From positions 1 through 48,121 of the forward strand of contig JAAZZC010000046.1 in assembly GCA_014239335.1 (NCBI GenBank): a stretch of DNA of 48,121 bases. Reading direction: 5' to 3'. Positions 27,539 to 36,296 of this stretch are shown here, one piece after another. Source of the stretch: Verrucomicrobiales bacterium. Its GTDB lineage: Bacteria > Verrucomicrobiota > Verrucomicrobiia > Verrucomicrobiales > DEV007. The notes beneath the pieces were generated by a model. It worked only from the letters and a program-made list of their open reading frames with translations. It was not told the DNA's origin and made no database searches. The position numbers and the translations under genes are program-made. Numbering within the stretch: the stretch's first letter is position 1; each line of letters opens with the position of its first letter.

Positions 27539-29094
27539 AGATGCATCCATTGGGTTATTTCATTCATGCTACAGCACCATTGGCATCCCTTCTGGCTTCC
27601 TTGCTAATTATTGCCGGAGTGTGCGCCTTTCAAGTAGTTGCCGAATCGAAAACCTCACCCAAAAAACCAACCTCCACCCCATTACCCCACTGGACGAGGT
27701 TAATTATGGCAGTTGATCCAGGCTCCCAAGGCGACGCATGGACCAAGACCAGCTTCAATCACTCCAAGTGGAAAACCATGAAAATCCCTGGTCATTTTGA
27801 CACTGCTCAGTTGCCTAACTTCGATGGAGTAGTTTGGTTTCGTAAAACCATCGAACTTTCCCCCGAACAGGCCAAGTCCAAGGCCATCCTGCATCTCGGC
27901 CAAATCGATGACATGGACGTCACTTGGGTCAACGGCACGCGGATCGGTGGCTACGAAACCCCCGGTCACCATTACACGGTACGCAACTATCCCGTTCCTG
28001 CAGGTCTCCTAAAAACTGGAAAGAACACGATTGCAGTACGAGTCATGGACCACGGTGCTCCCGGAGGCATCGCCGGTAACCCAGAGCAACTCTTCCTTGA
28101 ATTGGGAAAGGAAACGGTTCCTCTCGCCAATATGTGGCACTATGCCCCCGGAGCGAATTTGAATGCGCTCAATAAACAAGCTGAGGTTCATATTTTCCTT
28201 CGTCCACTCACTAGGCCAGCTAAGCCTGTACCCGCATTTGCTAAAGGCTTCAAAATTACAGATGATCAGACTATTATCCTTCTCGGTGGAGCTAACGCTG
28301 CTGAAAGTAGCCGTTACGGTTGGATCGAGACACTCATCTCAACAAAGCACCCAAAACATCAACTGAGTTTTCGCAACATGGCCTGGCCTGCGGACACAGT
28401 TTACCAACAACAACGTCCACGAAATTTCTTCAGCACTTCCAAGCCCAGTTATGGTGAAGCTGATCACCGACCCACGATTGCCGCCGACACTATCTTCCTC
28501 TGGTTCGGCAAGATGGAGTCACTGGAAACTGGTAATGAAAAAAGCCCTTCAAGTTTCCGCACATCTTACGAAGCAATCCTCAACCAACTTGACGATTATA
28601 CTGGACGCGTAGTGCTCGTCACTCCGGCTCCCTTTGAGGATCCGCTCGGCATCGGCTTGGACTCCGAAGAGCTTAACATCAATCTCGCTGAATATGTTGC
28701 CACAATCCGTGAACTTGCCGATGACCGAGGTTTACCTGTGGTCGATTTGTTTACTGAACTTAAAGGTAAGCCAGTTACCAGTGATGGTCAGATGCTCTCC
28801 ACTGAAGGTCACCGCCTTGCAGCTGAAGTAATCGCAAGGCAACTTGGATTTTCATCGCAACTCTCTACCGGCAACGAAACATTACGGGGGGCGTTCATTA
28901 CTAAGAACGCCCTATGGCGCCAATACTGGTTACCCACTAACTGGGCTTTTCTTTATGGTAATCGCCAGACCACACCCAGTAGCCGCAGTCATATCAGAGG
29001 CAAGCCAAGATGGTTCCCTGAAGATGTAAATAAATCACTTTCGGACCTGGAAAAAATGGAAAAGAAGATCTGGAAAGAATTACCAAAAAAGTAA
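27535..29094 (+). CDS. Exported jelly-roll plus SGNH-like protein with degenerate active site
   Basis: A 519-residue protein whose ATG overlaps the previous stop (ATGA), so the pair is translationally coupled. A signal or anchor spans about 12-32. Residues about 50-195 form a galactose-binding jelly-roll like that of sialate O-acetylesterase/beta-galactosidase proteins (VVWFRKTIEL, DDMDVTWVNGTRIGGYE, GKNTIAVRVMDHG). Residues about 240-440 resemble the SGNH domain fused to PVC dehydrogenases in planctomycetes (YGWIETLISTKHP, RNMAWPADTVYQQQRPRNF). The nucleophile block reads GGANA (251-255) with no Ser, and block III reads GKMES (325-329). His426 is kept (LSTEGHRLA). It may therefore bind rather than hydrolyse. 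In relatives this domain is often part of the dehydrogenase polypeptide; here it is separate. Confidence 0.8.
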   Translation: MKMHPLGYFIHATAPLASLLASLLIIAGVCAFQVVAESKTSPKKPTSTPLPHWTRLIMAVDPGSQGDAWTKTSFNHSKWKTMKIPGHFDTAQLPNFDGVVWFRKTIELSPEQAKSKAILHLGQIDDMDVTWVNGTRIGGYETPGHHYTVRNYPVPAGLLKTGKNTIAVRVMDHGAPGGIAGNPEQLFLELGKETVPLANMWHYAPGANLNALNKQAEVHIFLRPLTRPAKPVPAFAKGFKITDDQTIILLGGANAAESSRYGWIETLISTKHPKHQLSFRNMAWPADTVYQQQRPRNFFSTSKPSYGEADHRPTIAADTIFLWFGKMESLETGNEKSPSSFRTSYEAILNQLDDYTGRVVLVTPAPFEDPLGIGLDSEELNINLAEYVATIRELADDRGLPVVDLFTELKGKPVTSDGQMLSTEGHRLAAEVIARQLGFSSQLSTGNETLRGAFITKNALWRQYWLPTNWAFLYGNRQTTPSSRSHIRGKPRWFPEDVNKSLSDLEKMEKKIWKELPKK

Positions 29095-29331
29095 ACTGAT
29101 TAGCATTCACTCATTCGAATCGCAAAGTTAGCTGTTGTCTCTTTTGATGGGCCAAAAAACTAAGCAAACGCATGCCATTTTAATGCCAAATCCTATATCA
29201 AAAGTAGAGATATTAGCCTATTTATTCAGATTAATTCAATAGACCAGTCTGAAGAGATTATTATACTAGCCAGCGATCCGACTATGTATATGGTTTAGCA
29301 CGGAGACATTCTCCAGTGAATCAATCTAACG

Positions 29332-30330
29332 ATGAATAATTTTTCAGGCCCAAAGCAGGAAGTCATCTCTGGAATGGAGGATTTCGTGTCTACCCAACTG
29401 ACGTATTTGAAGTCAGTAGAAGAGAGCTGGCAACCACAGGACTGGTTACCTGATCTGACCAGTGAAGATTGGATCGAAAGTGTACAAGCCTTCCGCGAAC
29501 CCGCTGAGGGTCTATCAGATGCAGTCCTCGTGGTTTTGGTTGGTGACATGGTAACTGAAGAAGCCCTACCAACGTATCAAACATTGATCAATGGATTTGA
29601 AGGTATCACGGACAAGACCGGCGCCGACCCAAGTCCTTGGGCACAGTGGACTCGTGGCTGGACTGCAGAAGAGAACCGGCATGGAGATTTGCTGAACAAA
29701 TACCTTTACCTCACCGGACGAGTTGATATGCGTGCAGTAGAAGTAACGATTCAGAATTTGATACGCAATGGTTTTGACCCAAGCACGGCGCAGGACCCTT
29801 ACAAAGGATTTGTTTACACTTCATTCCAAGAACGGGCCACCAAAATTTCTCACAAGAATGTGGCCCAACTCGCACGATCCGAAGGCGACGATAGTTTGCA
29901 AGGCATTTGTAGCGCGATCGCTGCAGACGAAGCGCGCCACGAAAAGGTATATACAAATTTCATGCGTCACATTTTCGAGCAAGACCCTAACGGCTCGGTC
30001 ATGGCGTTTTACGATTTAATGCGTGCTCAAATTGTAATGCCATCACACTTGATGCAGGACGGAACTGATCCCAACTTATTCGAAGATTTCTCCGCAATCG
30101 CTCAGCAGTTAGGCGTCTACACAGCCAAACACTATGCTGAAATAGTCGGTCACTTAGTCAGCACTTGGAACGTCGAAAACTTAACCGGGCTCAGCGGTGA
30201 GTCAGCGAAGGCTCAGGATTATTTATGCCTCCTAGGTTCTCGTTATGCGAAATTGGCCGAACGGAGTCAGCGCCGCACATCAAGAATCGAGCAGAGGAAA
30301 TTTAGTTGGATCTTTAATCGGGAAGTTTGA
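29332..30330 (+). CDS. Soluble acyl-[acyl-carrier-protein] desaturase (plant stearoyl-ACP desaturase type)
   Basis: A 332-residue soluble di-iron protein with no membrane segment. Ligands follow the plant delta-9 desaturase pattern: Glu76 or Glu77 (GDMVTEEALP), Glu113 and His117 in EENRH, Glu167 in VYTSFQERATKISH, and Glu200 and His203 in ADEARHE. The GFDP...PYKGFVYTSFQERAT stretch and the C-terminal FSWIFNREV are close to plant, algal and actinobacterial enzymes. It inserts a cis double bond into acyl-ACP using O2 and reduced ferredoxin, which would adjust membrane fluidity. It lies 237 bases after the SGNH-like gene in the GC-richer block, apparently as its own transcript. No fatty acid synthesis gene is adjacent. 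Confidence 0.93.
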   Translation: MNNFSGPKQEVISGMEDFVSTQLTYLKSVEESWQPQDWLPDLTSEDWIESVQAFREPAEGLSDAVLVVLVGDMVTEEALPTYQTLINGFEGITDKTGADPSPWAQWTRGWTAEENRHGDLLNKYLYLTGRVDMRAVEVTIQNLIRNGFDPSTAQDPYKGFVYTSFQERATKISHKNVAQLARSEGDDSLQGICSAIAADEARHEKVYTNFMRHIFEQDPNGSVMAFYDLMRAQIVMPSHLMQDGTDPNLFEDFSAIAQQLGVYTAKHYAEIVGHLVSTWNVENLTGLSGESAKAQDYLCLLGSRYAKLAERSQRRTSRIEQRKFSWIFNREV

Positions 30331-30336
30331 CCCCAC

Positions 30337-31704
30337 TCAGGCCTGAATCTCAGAGACTGTCCCAGTACTATCGGCATAATTGTCTCGTTCAATCCCCAAG
30401 GCCCTGAGCTGCGTCAGCCAAAGGTTCGCTAGAGGCGTACCCCTCTTACAATGAACGTGTTTGCCCATTTTTAACTTACCTCCACCTCCACCAGCAACAA
30501 CTAAAGGCAGGTCATTGTACTGATGAGTCGTTCCATCGCCCATGCCTGCACCTAACGTAAAGATAGTATTATCTAGGAGCGTAGTGCCGTTACTTTCTTT
30601 GATTTGATCCATGCGTTCGAGGAGCCTAGCAAAGGCAGACACATGGAAACGGTCCAACAGAAGAAGATGCTCAAGGTGATTACCAATGGAGTGCGTCATG
30701 GCATGGTGACTGTAAGGCTTGTCCAAAATACCTTCCCAATTAGTGGGAGTCGTCCAACGCTCAGGCCCAAGCATAAGGGTGCCGACATTTGTGAGTCCAT
30801 TTTGCAATGCCGTAACTAAAAGATCCCCCATTAAATGAATGTACTCGTTACGCGGCAAGTGCTCAGCGGGCCGTTTAATTTTAGCTTCAGCTAACTCTGA
30901 CTTCATTTTCTCGATTCGATCCATTCTCGTCTCTATGGTTCGTATCGATTCCAAATATTCTCCGAATTTCTGACGATCTTCGGCACTCAATCGCTTTTGT
31001 AGTTGGCTCGCATTGCCAAGGGCAAGGTCGGTTATATTACGAAAACGAGTGTGTGATTGAGTCCCAAATAAACGGTCATAGACTTTACGTGGATTCCTCA
31101 TCGAAGGCGCAACGTGGCCAGTCCCGTACCAGGACATATTATCAAAGTAAATCGACTCAATGTTATTCTTGTGATCATTACAGCTCAATTCGAGCGTCGA
31201 GTATGGGGTCGTCGTACCAATACTATCAGCCGCTATGTGATCCAGAGTGCGGGTCAGTGGATAGGCCGAGTTTTTGACCTCATATGGAGCAACACTGGTC
31301 AGAAAACAAGACGCGCACTGGGCATGAGAATCTGTACCATGTTGAAACGTTCGATCCATTCCGGTGATAACCGATATTTTTTTCCGCATCTTATCCAAAG
31401 GCGCTAATGTCGGAGTAAGAGTCAGTTGATGACTGCCAGGAGGAACCGTCTTCCCTTCAAATCTCCATACATTATTCTGCCCAGCGAACGGAGGCAGAGG
31501 ACGATCACTCTCACCAGGGAAGAAACCGCGTCGCGTGATCCCATTGGGAAGATAAAAGAAGGCTAAGCGTTGAGCTGGATTCTCTTTTTTGCTTTTGTTC
31601 GTATCGGCAAAGCTTTCCAACCAGGGCAAGCTCAAGGTCGCTCCACCAGTACATGTTATAAATTTACGACGCGAAACAGTTTCAATAGTATCGTTATCTC
31701 TCAT
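30337..31704 (-). CDS. DUF1552 family exported protein
   Basis: A 455-residue PVC-typical protein with a Tat-like signal (SRRKFITCTGGATLSLPWLESF) followed by RLAFFYLPNGI. Characteristic stretches include ISVITGMDRTFQHGTDSHAQ, SCNDHKNNIESIYFDNMSW, MGDLLVTALQNGLTNVGTLM and NTIFTLGAGMGDGTTHQYNDLP followed by a His/Gly-rich segment. The C-terminal half resembles DUF1501 in general plan. Molecular function is not established. It lies 82 bases downstream of the DUF1592 protein on the same strand, the usual pairing for these two families. It is convergent with the desaturase gene (6 bases between stops). Confidence 0.93.
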   Translation of the reverse strand: MRDNDTIETVSRRKFITCTGGATLSLPWLESFADTNKSKKENPAQRLAFFYLPNGITRRGFFPGESDRPLPPFAGQNNVWRFEGKTVPPGSHQLTLTPTLAPLDKMRKKISVITGMDRTFQHGTDSHAQCASCFLTSVAPYEVKNSAYPLTRTLDHIAADSIGTTTPYSTLELSCNDHKNNIESIYFDNMSWYGTGHVAPSMRNPRKVYDRLFGTQSHTRFRNITDLALGNASQLQKRLSAEDRQKFGEYLESIRTIETRMDRIEKMKSELAEAKIKRPAEHLPRNEYIHLMGDLLVTALQNGLTNVGTLMLGPERWTTPTNWEGILDKPYSHHAMTHSIGNHLEHLLLLDRFHVSAFARLLERMDQIKESNGTTLLDNTIFTLGAGMGDGTTHQYNDLPLVVAGGGGGKLKMGKHVHCKRGTPLANLWLTQLRALGIERDNYADSTGTVSEIQA

Positions 31705-31786
31705 CTTAATAATGCGCTTTGTTTATTGTATGGTAAATCACTGGGCTTACAATTTGAAAAAAAACTTACTTAGCATTTAATTGACT

Positions 31787-33907
31787 CTAATTGCTTGAAA
31801 CTTTTTTCTTAAAATTATCTTTCATTAGGAAAGGCTCACTCATGGCTATGCTCTTTAGGACAGCTCGCATATTGTCCTCTCCCGCGATTGCCCGAGCCGT
31901 CATTTCATCAAGAGCGGGCGAATCTGCAGGGCCCAGTTCTCGACTCAACGCATAAGACAATAGATGCGAGATAAATCCACGAACGAATCGGTGCTTTTCC
32001 TTAATTACAAACTGCTTAAATTCTAAAATTGTTTTAAATTTATACTGATTGAATAGAATGCCACTAACATCAACATCGCGTCCGTTTTCATATTTATCAC
32101 GCCACACACCAGTCGGACCATAGTTTTCAAGAGCAAAGCCCATCGGATCTATCTTGTTGTGGCAACCCGCACAATCCTCCCGCTTTCGGTGAGCGGATAA
32201 TCTCTCTCGAATAGTGAGCTTTGCTAGTTCCTCTGTATTAGCTTCGGGAAGGGGCGGAATATCAGCAGGAGGCGGCTCAGGCGGCTCATTAAATATTACG
32301 GCATTAATCCATGCCCCACGAGTAATTGGTTTAGTCCTTGTAGGAGTTGCCGTCATCGTCATGACAGCCGCATTCGTAATGACGCCTCCCCGACGCGGAT
32401 CATTTAAAGGCACTCTCTTAAAAAGCTGAGTCACAACGTCATGGCCGGCCTTAGAATGGCCCTCATAATTAGCCTTCAACATACCGTTCTCCCAGGTGAA
32501 CTTTGGATCCAGCAACTCAACTATGGACCGGTCTTCAATATAAATGGTCTCGAATAGAAGTAACGGTTCCGGCAACATATGCATACTGCTCCGATACCCA
32601 TCAACAAGATAAAAATAAGGAAACTTTTTAGGGTCAGGCACCGATGTAATTAGACGGTCAAGCTGCAACCACTGCGCTGGAAAGTTGTCACAGAATCTAC
32701 TCGACCTACGATCATTCAACATCCGATCAATCTGAGAACTGAGAACTTTTGAATCACTTAACTGACCCTTCTCTGCCAAATCGAGCAACAAATCATCAGG
32801 AATACTACTCCAGAAGAATAATGCTAGACGCGAAGCCAATTCAAAATCGGCACTACTTTGAGCATTGGTTCCTTTACCATCAATAGTTTCAACTTTGGGA
32901 GCTTCATAAAAATAGAGAAAATCTGGCATGCCAAGAACTACCCCGACCACACTCCGCATTGTATTTTCTAATGAGACACCATCACTGTGCTGCTTTGAGG
33001 CGAATTGTACAAATCGGTCTAGTGTCACTGGATCAACTGGCCTACGAAATGCACGGCGAAGAAACTTTGTGAGCCTAGACTGAATGATTTCTTCTATTTT
33101 TTTCTCAGTCCCATCATCTGGAGACGCGAAGAGCCAAGGCCAACTGCGGCACTCTTTAGAGTTCAGATCAGGACTCTCTGAGATGGTCTGACTCAATTTA
33201 AGGAAAGACTCCATTAATAACGGCGAGAGCGTCAGATGGTCAGCTCTATTATCATAACCATGCTCAGCTCGTTTGTCCTGTGGGAATGATGCCACGCCCT
33301 TGAACCCCTCTGGGCGCTGATTATCAATGTCCTTACTCAGGGGTCGGCTGGAAACACGTACTTGGGCTGGCATCTTTTTGGTTTCCGGCTTGAAGTAATC
33401 CTCACGCCGACGCATGAGTCGCTCATTTAGTCTGAATATTTCACGGTCCGACTCTAACAAATCCACTACAGCATTATTATACTGGAACCGATTCATTCGA
33501 CGGATTGGAGTATGTAAAAACGGCTCATCTTTGAGGGACTCACTGAGCATCTGCTCTAGCCATACTACCATATTCTTTCGTTCATTTTCAGGCAATGGCG
33601 GCTCATCCTCTGGAGGCATGTCTCGATCTTTCAAAACCTTGATCAAGGTTTCGAGTAGCTCAGGCTTAGCTAATAAGGCATTACTTGATTTCAATTCCTT
33701 CAAGTTGACCTTTCCTTTAACCTTACCGTCCTTGCCGTGACATTTAATACAATGTGAATCGAGCACTGTATGAATTCCTTTCAGAGAGTCAGTTGCATAC
33801 AAATGCATCGAAGCGCCGATCAAAAAAATCAAAGAACAAAGACCACTCATTAGAGCCTTGCCAATGCCGCCTAATTGAGTCCCCTTGACATAGGGGAAGT
33901 CATTCAT
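31787..33907 (-). CDS. PSCyt1-DUF1587/1592/1588/1585 multidomain exported cytochrome
   Basis: About 706 residues from the ATG at 33907. The frame also offers GTG at 33931 and ATG at 33850, the latter preceded by aagg and directly opening the signal MSGLCSLIFLIGAS. After the signal comes a Planctomycete-type cytochrome with SHCIKCHGKDG and DMPPEDEPPLPENER. DUF1587 follows (PIRRMNRFQYNNAVVDLL), then DUF1592 (RAFRRPVDPVTLDRFV, SRLALFFWSSIPDDLLLDLA), DUF1588 with a second CxxCH (CAGCHNKIDPMGFALENYG) and the C-terminal DUF1585 region (FVRGFISHLLSYALSRELGP). It is probably periplasmic or surface-bound with c-type haem. It forms a pair with the DUF1552 gene; the activity is unknown. Confidence 0.92.
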   Translation of the reverse strand: MNDFPYVKGTQLGGIGKALMSGLCSLIFLIGASMHLYATDSLKGIHTVLDSHCIKCHGKDGKVKGKVNLKELKSSNALLAKPELLETLIKVLKDRDMPPEDEPPLPENERKNMVVWLEQMLSESLKDEPFLHTPIRRMNRFQYNNAVVDLLESDREIFRLNERLMRRREDYFKPETKKMPAQVRVSSRPLSKDIDNQRPEGFKGVASFPQDKRAEHGYDNRADHLTLSPLLMESFLKLSQTISESPDLNSKECRSWPWLFASPDDGTEKKIEEIIQSRLTKFLRRAFRRPVDPVTLDRFVQFASKQHSDGVSLENTMRSVVGVVLGMPDFLYFYEAPKVETIDGKGTNAQSSADFELASRLALFFWSSIPDDLLLDLAEKGQLSDSKVLSSQIDRMLNDRRSSRFCDNFPAQWLQLDRLITSVPDPKKFPYFYLVDGYRSSMHMLPEPLLLFETIYIEDRSIVELLDPKFTWENGMLKANYEGHSKAGHDVVTQLFKRVPLNDPRRGGVITNAAVMTMTATPTRTKPITRGAWINAVIFNEPPEPPPADIPPLPEANTEELAKLTIRERLSAHRKREDCAGCHNKIDPMGFALENYGPTGVWRDKYENGRDVDVSGILFNQYKFKTILEFKQFVIKEKHRFVRGFISHLLSYALSRELGPADSPALDEMTARAIAGEDNMRAVLKSIAMSEPFLMKDNFKKKVSSN

Positions 33908-34085
33908 GGTCCATTTCACTTTTTCTTTCACAATCTAGGTAGCAAAGACTTACCAAGTAATGATACACTCAATATTAAATCTATTACCAACATTATTACT
34001 AAAAGCTGATTTATACTTTTTTAAGTTAGCTCGAATCGGTTAACGCTCGACAAACTCCATTCATGCATTTTGAATCATTAATTCA

Positions 34086-34877
34086 ATGAAACGACTCCTC
34101 GCAATCTCATTAATATACTGCTTTTCGTTACCCATATCACTGTCCAAGCCAATCGATGTCATTATTTACTCGGCAACGTCATGGTATAGACACCCTGAAA
34201 TACCTAAATTGAACGGATTTCTCGTTCGGCTAGGTGCAAAACATAATATCAACATCAGTGTGACCGAAAATCCAGCTGACCTGAAACAGGAAAATCTTAA
34301 GGACTACAACTTGTTACTTCTTAATAACGCCACAAACCTAGGTGAGAATATCCCCAAGGAGATTCAAAAGGGAATCATAAATTGGTTCGAGGGAGGAGGA
34401 GCAATAATGGCAATGCATGCAGGGATAGTGCAGAACGGAACATGGCCAGAATTAATTGAAATCGCAGGTTGCGATTTTGACTCTGACTCCGATTACATGG
34501 AAGCCCGATTTTTAGTTGATCCAAAGGCTGAAGGTGATCCCATCCTAGCTGGAAAGAAGAAACAATTCAATTACACTGCTGACTGGCTTTGCTTCAATCG
34601 TTCCGTGACGGGCCTACCCGGCGTTGAAGTTCTGCTTCGACTCGATGAAAAAAGTTACATCCCAGTCAGAAAACATCCGAGCTATGTTGGTAAAAAACCA
34701 ATGGGAGACGATCATCCGATTTGCTGGCGCCGAAAAGTTGGGAAGGGGCGCTATTTATTCACCGGGCTCGGGCACGACGTTCGTTCAATTGATAATGAAT
34801 TTGCTCGAAATCACTTAATTGCAGGAATGAGATGGGCAACAAATTCGGCACAAGTAAAAGAAAAGAAATCGAAATAA
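34086..34877 (+). CDS. ThuA-like domain exported protein
   Basis: A 263-residue protein with a signal peptide (LLAISLIYCFSLPISLS) followed by a ThuA-type glutamine-amidotransferase-like fold. Visible elements are IDVIIYSATSWYRHPEIP, a YNLLLLNNATNLGE strand-turn, INWFEGGGAIMAMHAGIVQ and a C-terminal HPICWRRKVGKGRYLFTGLGHD with the His/Arg-rich block typical of PVC ThuA proteins. The family is linked to trehalose or other sugar use, but catalytic function is unproven. The downstream PQQ-like gene starts 48 bases later on the same strand, which suggests an operon. No Shine-Dalgarno sequence is seen before the ATG. Confidence 0.9.
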   Translation: MKRLLAISLIYCFSLPISLSKPIDVIIYSATSWYRHPEIPKLNGFLVRLGAKHNINISVTENPADLKQENLKDYNLLLLNNATNLGENIPKEIQKGIINWFEGGGAIMAMHAGIVQNGTWPELIEIAGCDFDSDSDYMEARFLVDPKAEGDPILAGKKKQFNYTADWLCFNRSVTGLPGVEVLLRLDEKSYIPVRKHPSYVGKKPMGDDHPICWRRKVGKGRYLFTGLGHDVRSIDNEFARNHLIAGMRWATNSAQVKEKKSK

Positions 34878-34925
34878 ATGAAGGGTAACAACAATCCATT
34901 TCTGTCACTCGTATCCTCCCAATAA

Positions 34926-36185
34926 ATGAAAGCAATATTATCCATACTAGTTACTGCAATCGGGTGCACATCGAGCTTAGCAAATGAGCAGTGGTCTCAA
35001 TTCCGTGGGCCCGAAGGGAACGGTCATATTAATACTACCTCTGTCCCATTAGAATGGAGTGAAAATAAAAACATATCCTGGAAAACTGCCATACATGATC
35101 GGGGCTGGTCATCTCCCGTAATCTGGAACAATCAGATCTGGATGACAACGGCAACTAAGAATGGAACAAAAACGTTCGCCATTTGCGTTGACAAAGTGAC
35201 CGGAAAAATTCTTCATAACATCCATGTATTTGATGTTGAATCTCCGCAAGCCATAACAATCGACAACACTTATGCCTCACCGACTCCAGTCATTGAAGAG
35301 AGCCGTGTCTACGTTCATTTCGGAACTTATGGAACTGCCTGCATTGACACTGAGAGCGGAAATATAATATGGACTCGTAGAGATCTTAAATGCGATCACG
35401 AAAAGGGAGCCGGGCCCGCCAGTTCACCGTTTTTATTTAATGATTACCTAATATTCAATGTTGATGGTAGAGACGTTCAATATGTTATCGCTCTAGAGAA
35501 GAGGTCCGGCAAAACAGCATGGAAAACAACCCGCTCCGTTGACTTCAGCGGCGTTCAAGTTAACCAGAGAAAAGCCTATGGAACACCATTAATAATACCC
35601 CGAGGGGAACAAGAACAAATGGTAAGCATCGGAGCGAAGGGAGTTTTCTCATACGACCCAAAGAACGGAAAAGAACTCTGGAAGGCCCTGCACCGCGGCT
35701 GGTCAATCGCTCCTCGCCCAGTTTATGGAGAAGGCCTAGTCTTTACAATGATCGACCGTGACAGGCCCGAACTTTGGGCCATTCGTCCAGACGGGAAAGG
35801 TGATATAACTGATTCCCATATCGTTTGGAAATCTTCAAAGAGAATGCCGCCGAGAGCCTCACCTTTAATCGTTGGAGATCTTTTATTTGTAATTGATAGG
35901 AACGGTTACATTTCTTGCCTCGAAGCCAAGACCGGAAAGATCTTTTGGCAGGAACGTATGAAAGGTTATTTCTCTGCCTCACCAATTTATACCAATGGTC
36001 TTATCTATTTCTTTAACGAAGACACAGTATGCACCATAATTAAACCAGCTCGAAAACTTGAGATCGTAGCAACGAATAAAGTTGCCGATGAACAACTCAT
36101 GGCCACACCAGCAATTGATAATGACTCAATCTATATTCGAACCGCGAATAACCTGTACAAAATTAAGGCCACTTCTGGACGATAG
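34926..36185 (+). CDS. PQQ-like (BamB-type) beta-propeller exported protein
   Basis: A 419-residue protein with a signal peptide (KAILSILVTAIGCTSSLA) followed by the common PVC opening QWSQFRGPEGNGH. At least five propeller blades carry the PQQ-like pattern, for example DKVTGKILHNI, DTESGNIIWTRRD, EKRSGKTAWKTTRS, DPKNGKELWKALHRG and EAKTGKIFWQERM. It is likely a periplasmic beta-propeller. Whether it binds a quinone cofactor or acts only as a scaffold cannot be told from sequence. It is probably co-transcribed with the upstream ThuA gene. Confidence 0.92.
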   Translation: MKAILSILVTAIGCTSSLANEQWSQFRGPEGNGHINTTSVPLEWSENKNISWKTAIHDRGWSSPVIWNNQIWMTTATKNGTKTFAICVDKVTGKILHNIHVFDVESPQAITIDNTYASPTPVIEESRVYVHFGTYGTACIDTESGNIIWTRRDLKCDHEKGAGPASSPFLFNDYLIFNVDGRDVQYVIALEKRSGKTAWKTTRSVDFSGVQVNQRKAYGTPLIIPRGEQEQMVSIGAKGVFSYDPKNGKELWKALHRGWSIAPRPVYGEGLVFTMIDRDRPELWAIRPDGKGDITDSHIVWKSSKRMPPRASPLIVGDLLFVIDRNGYISCLEAKTGKIFWQERMKGYFSASPIYTNGLIYFFNEDTVCTIIKPARKLEIVATNKVADEQLMATPAIDNDSIYIRTANNLYKIKATSGR

Positions 36186-36296
36186 ATTCTAGTCAATTTT
36201 AGGGAAATAATGAGCATTGCCGCTTCATAATAAGGCCATTGCTATTTGTTAATATTAACACTTCCAGCCAAGCCCTTTATTTTTTATCATTACCCA

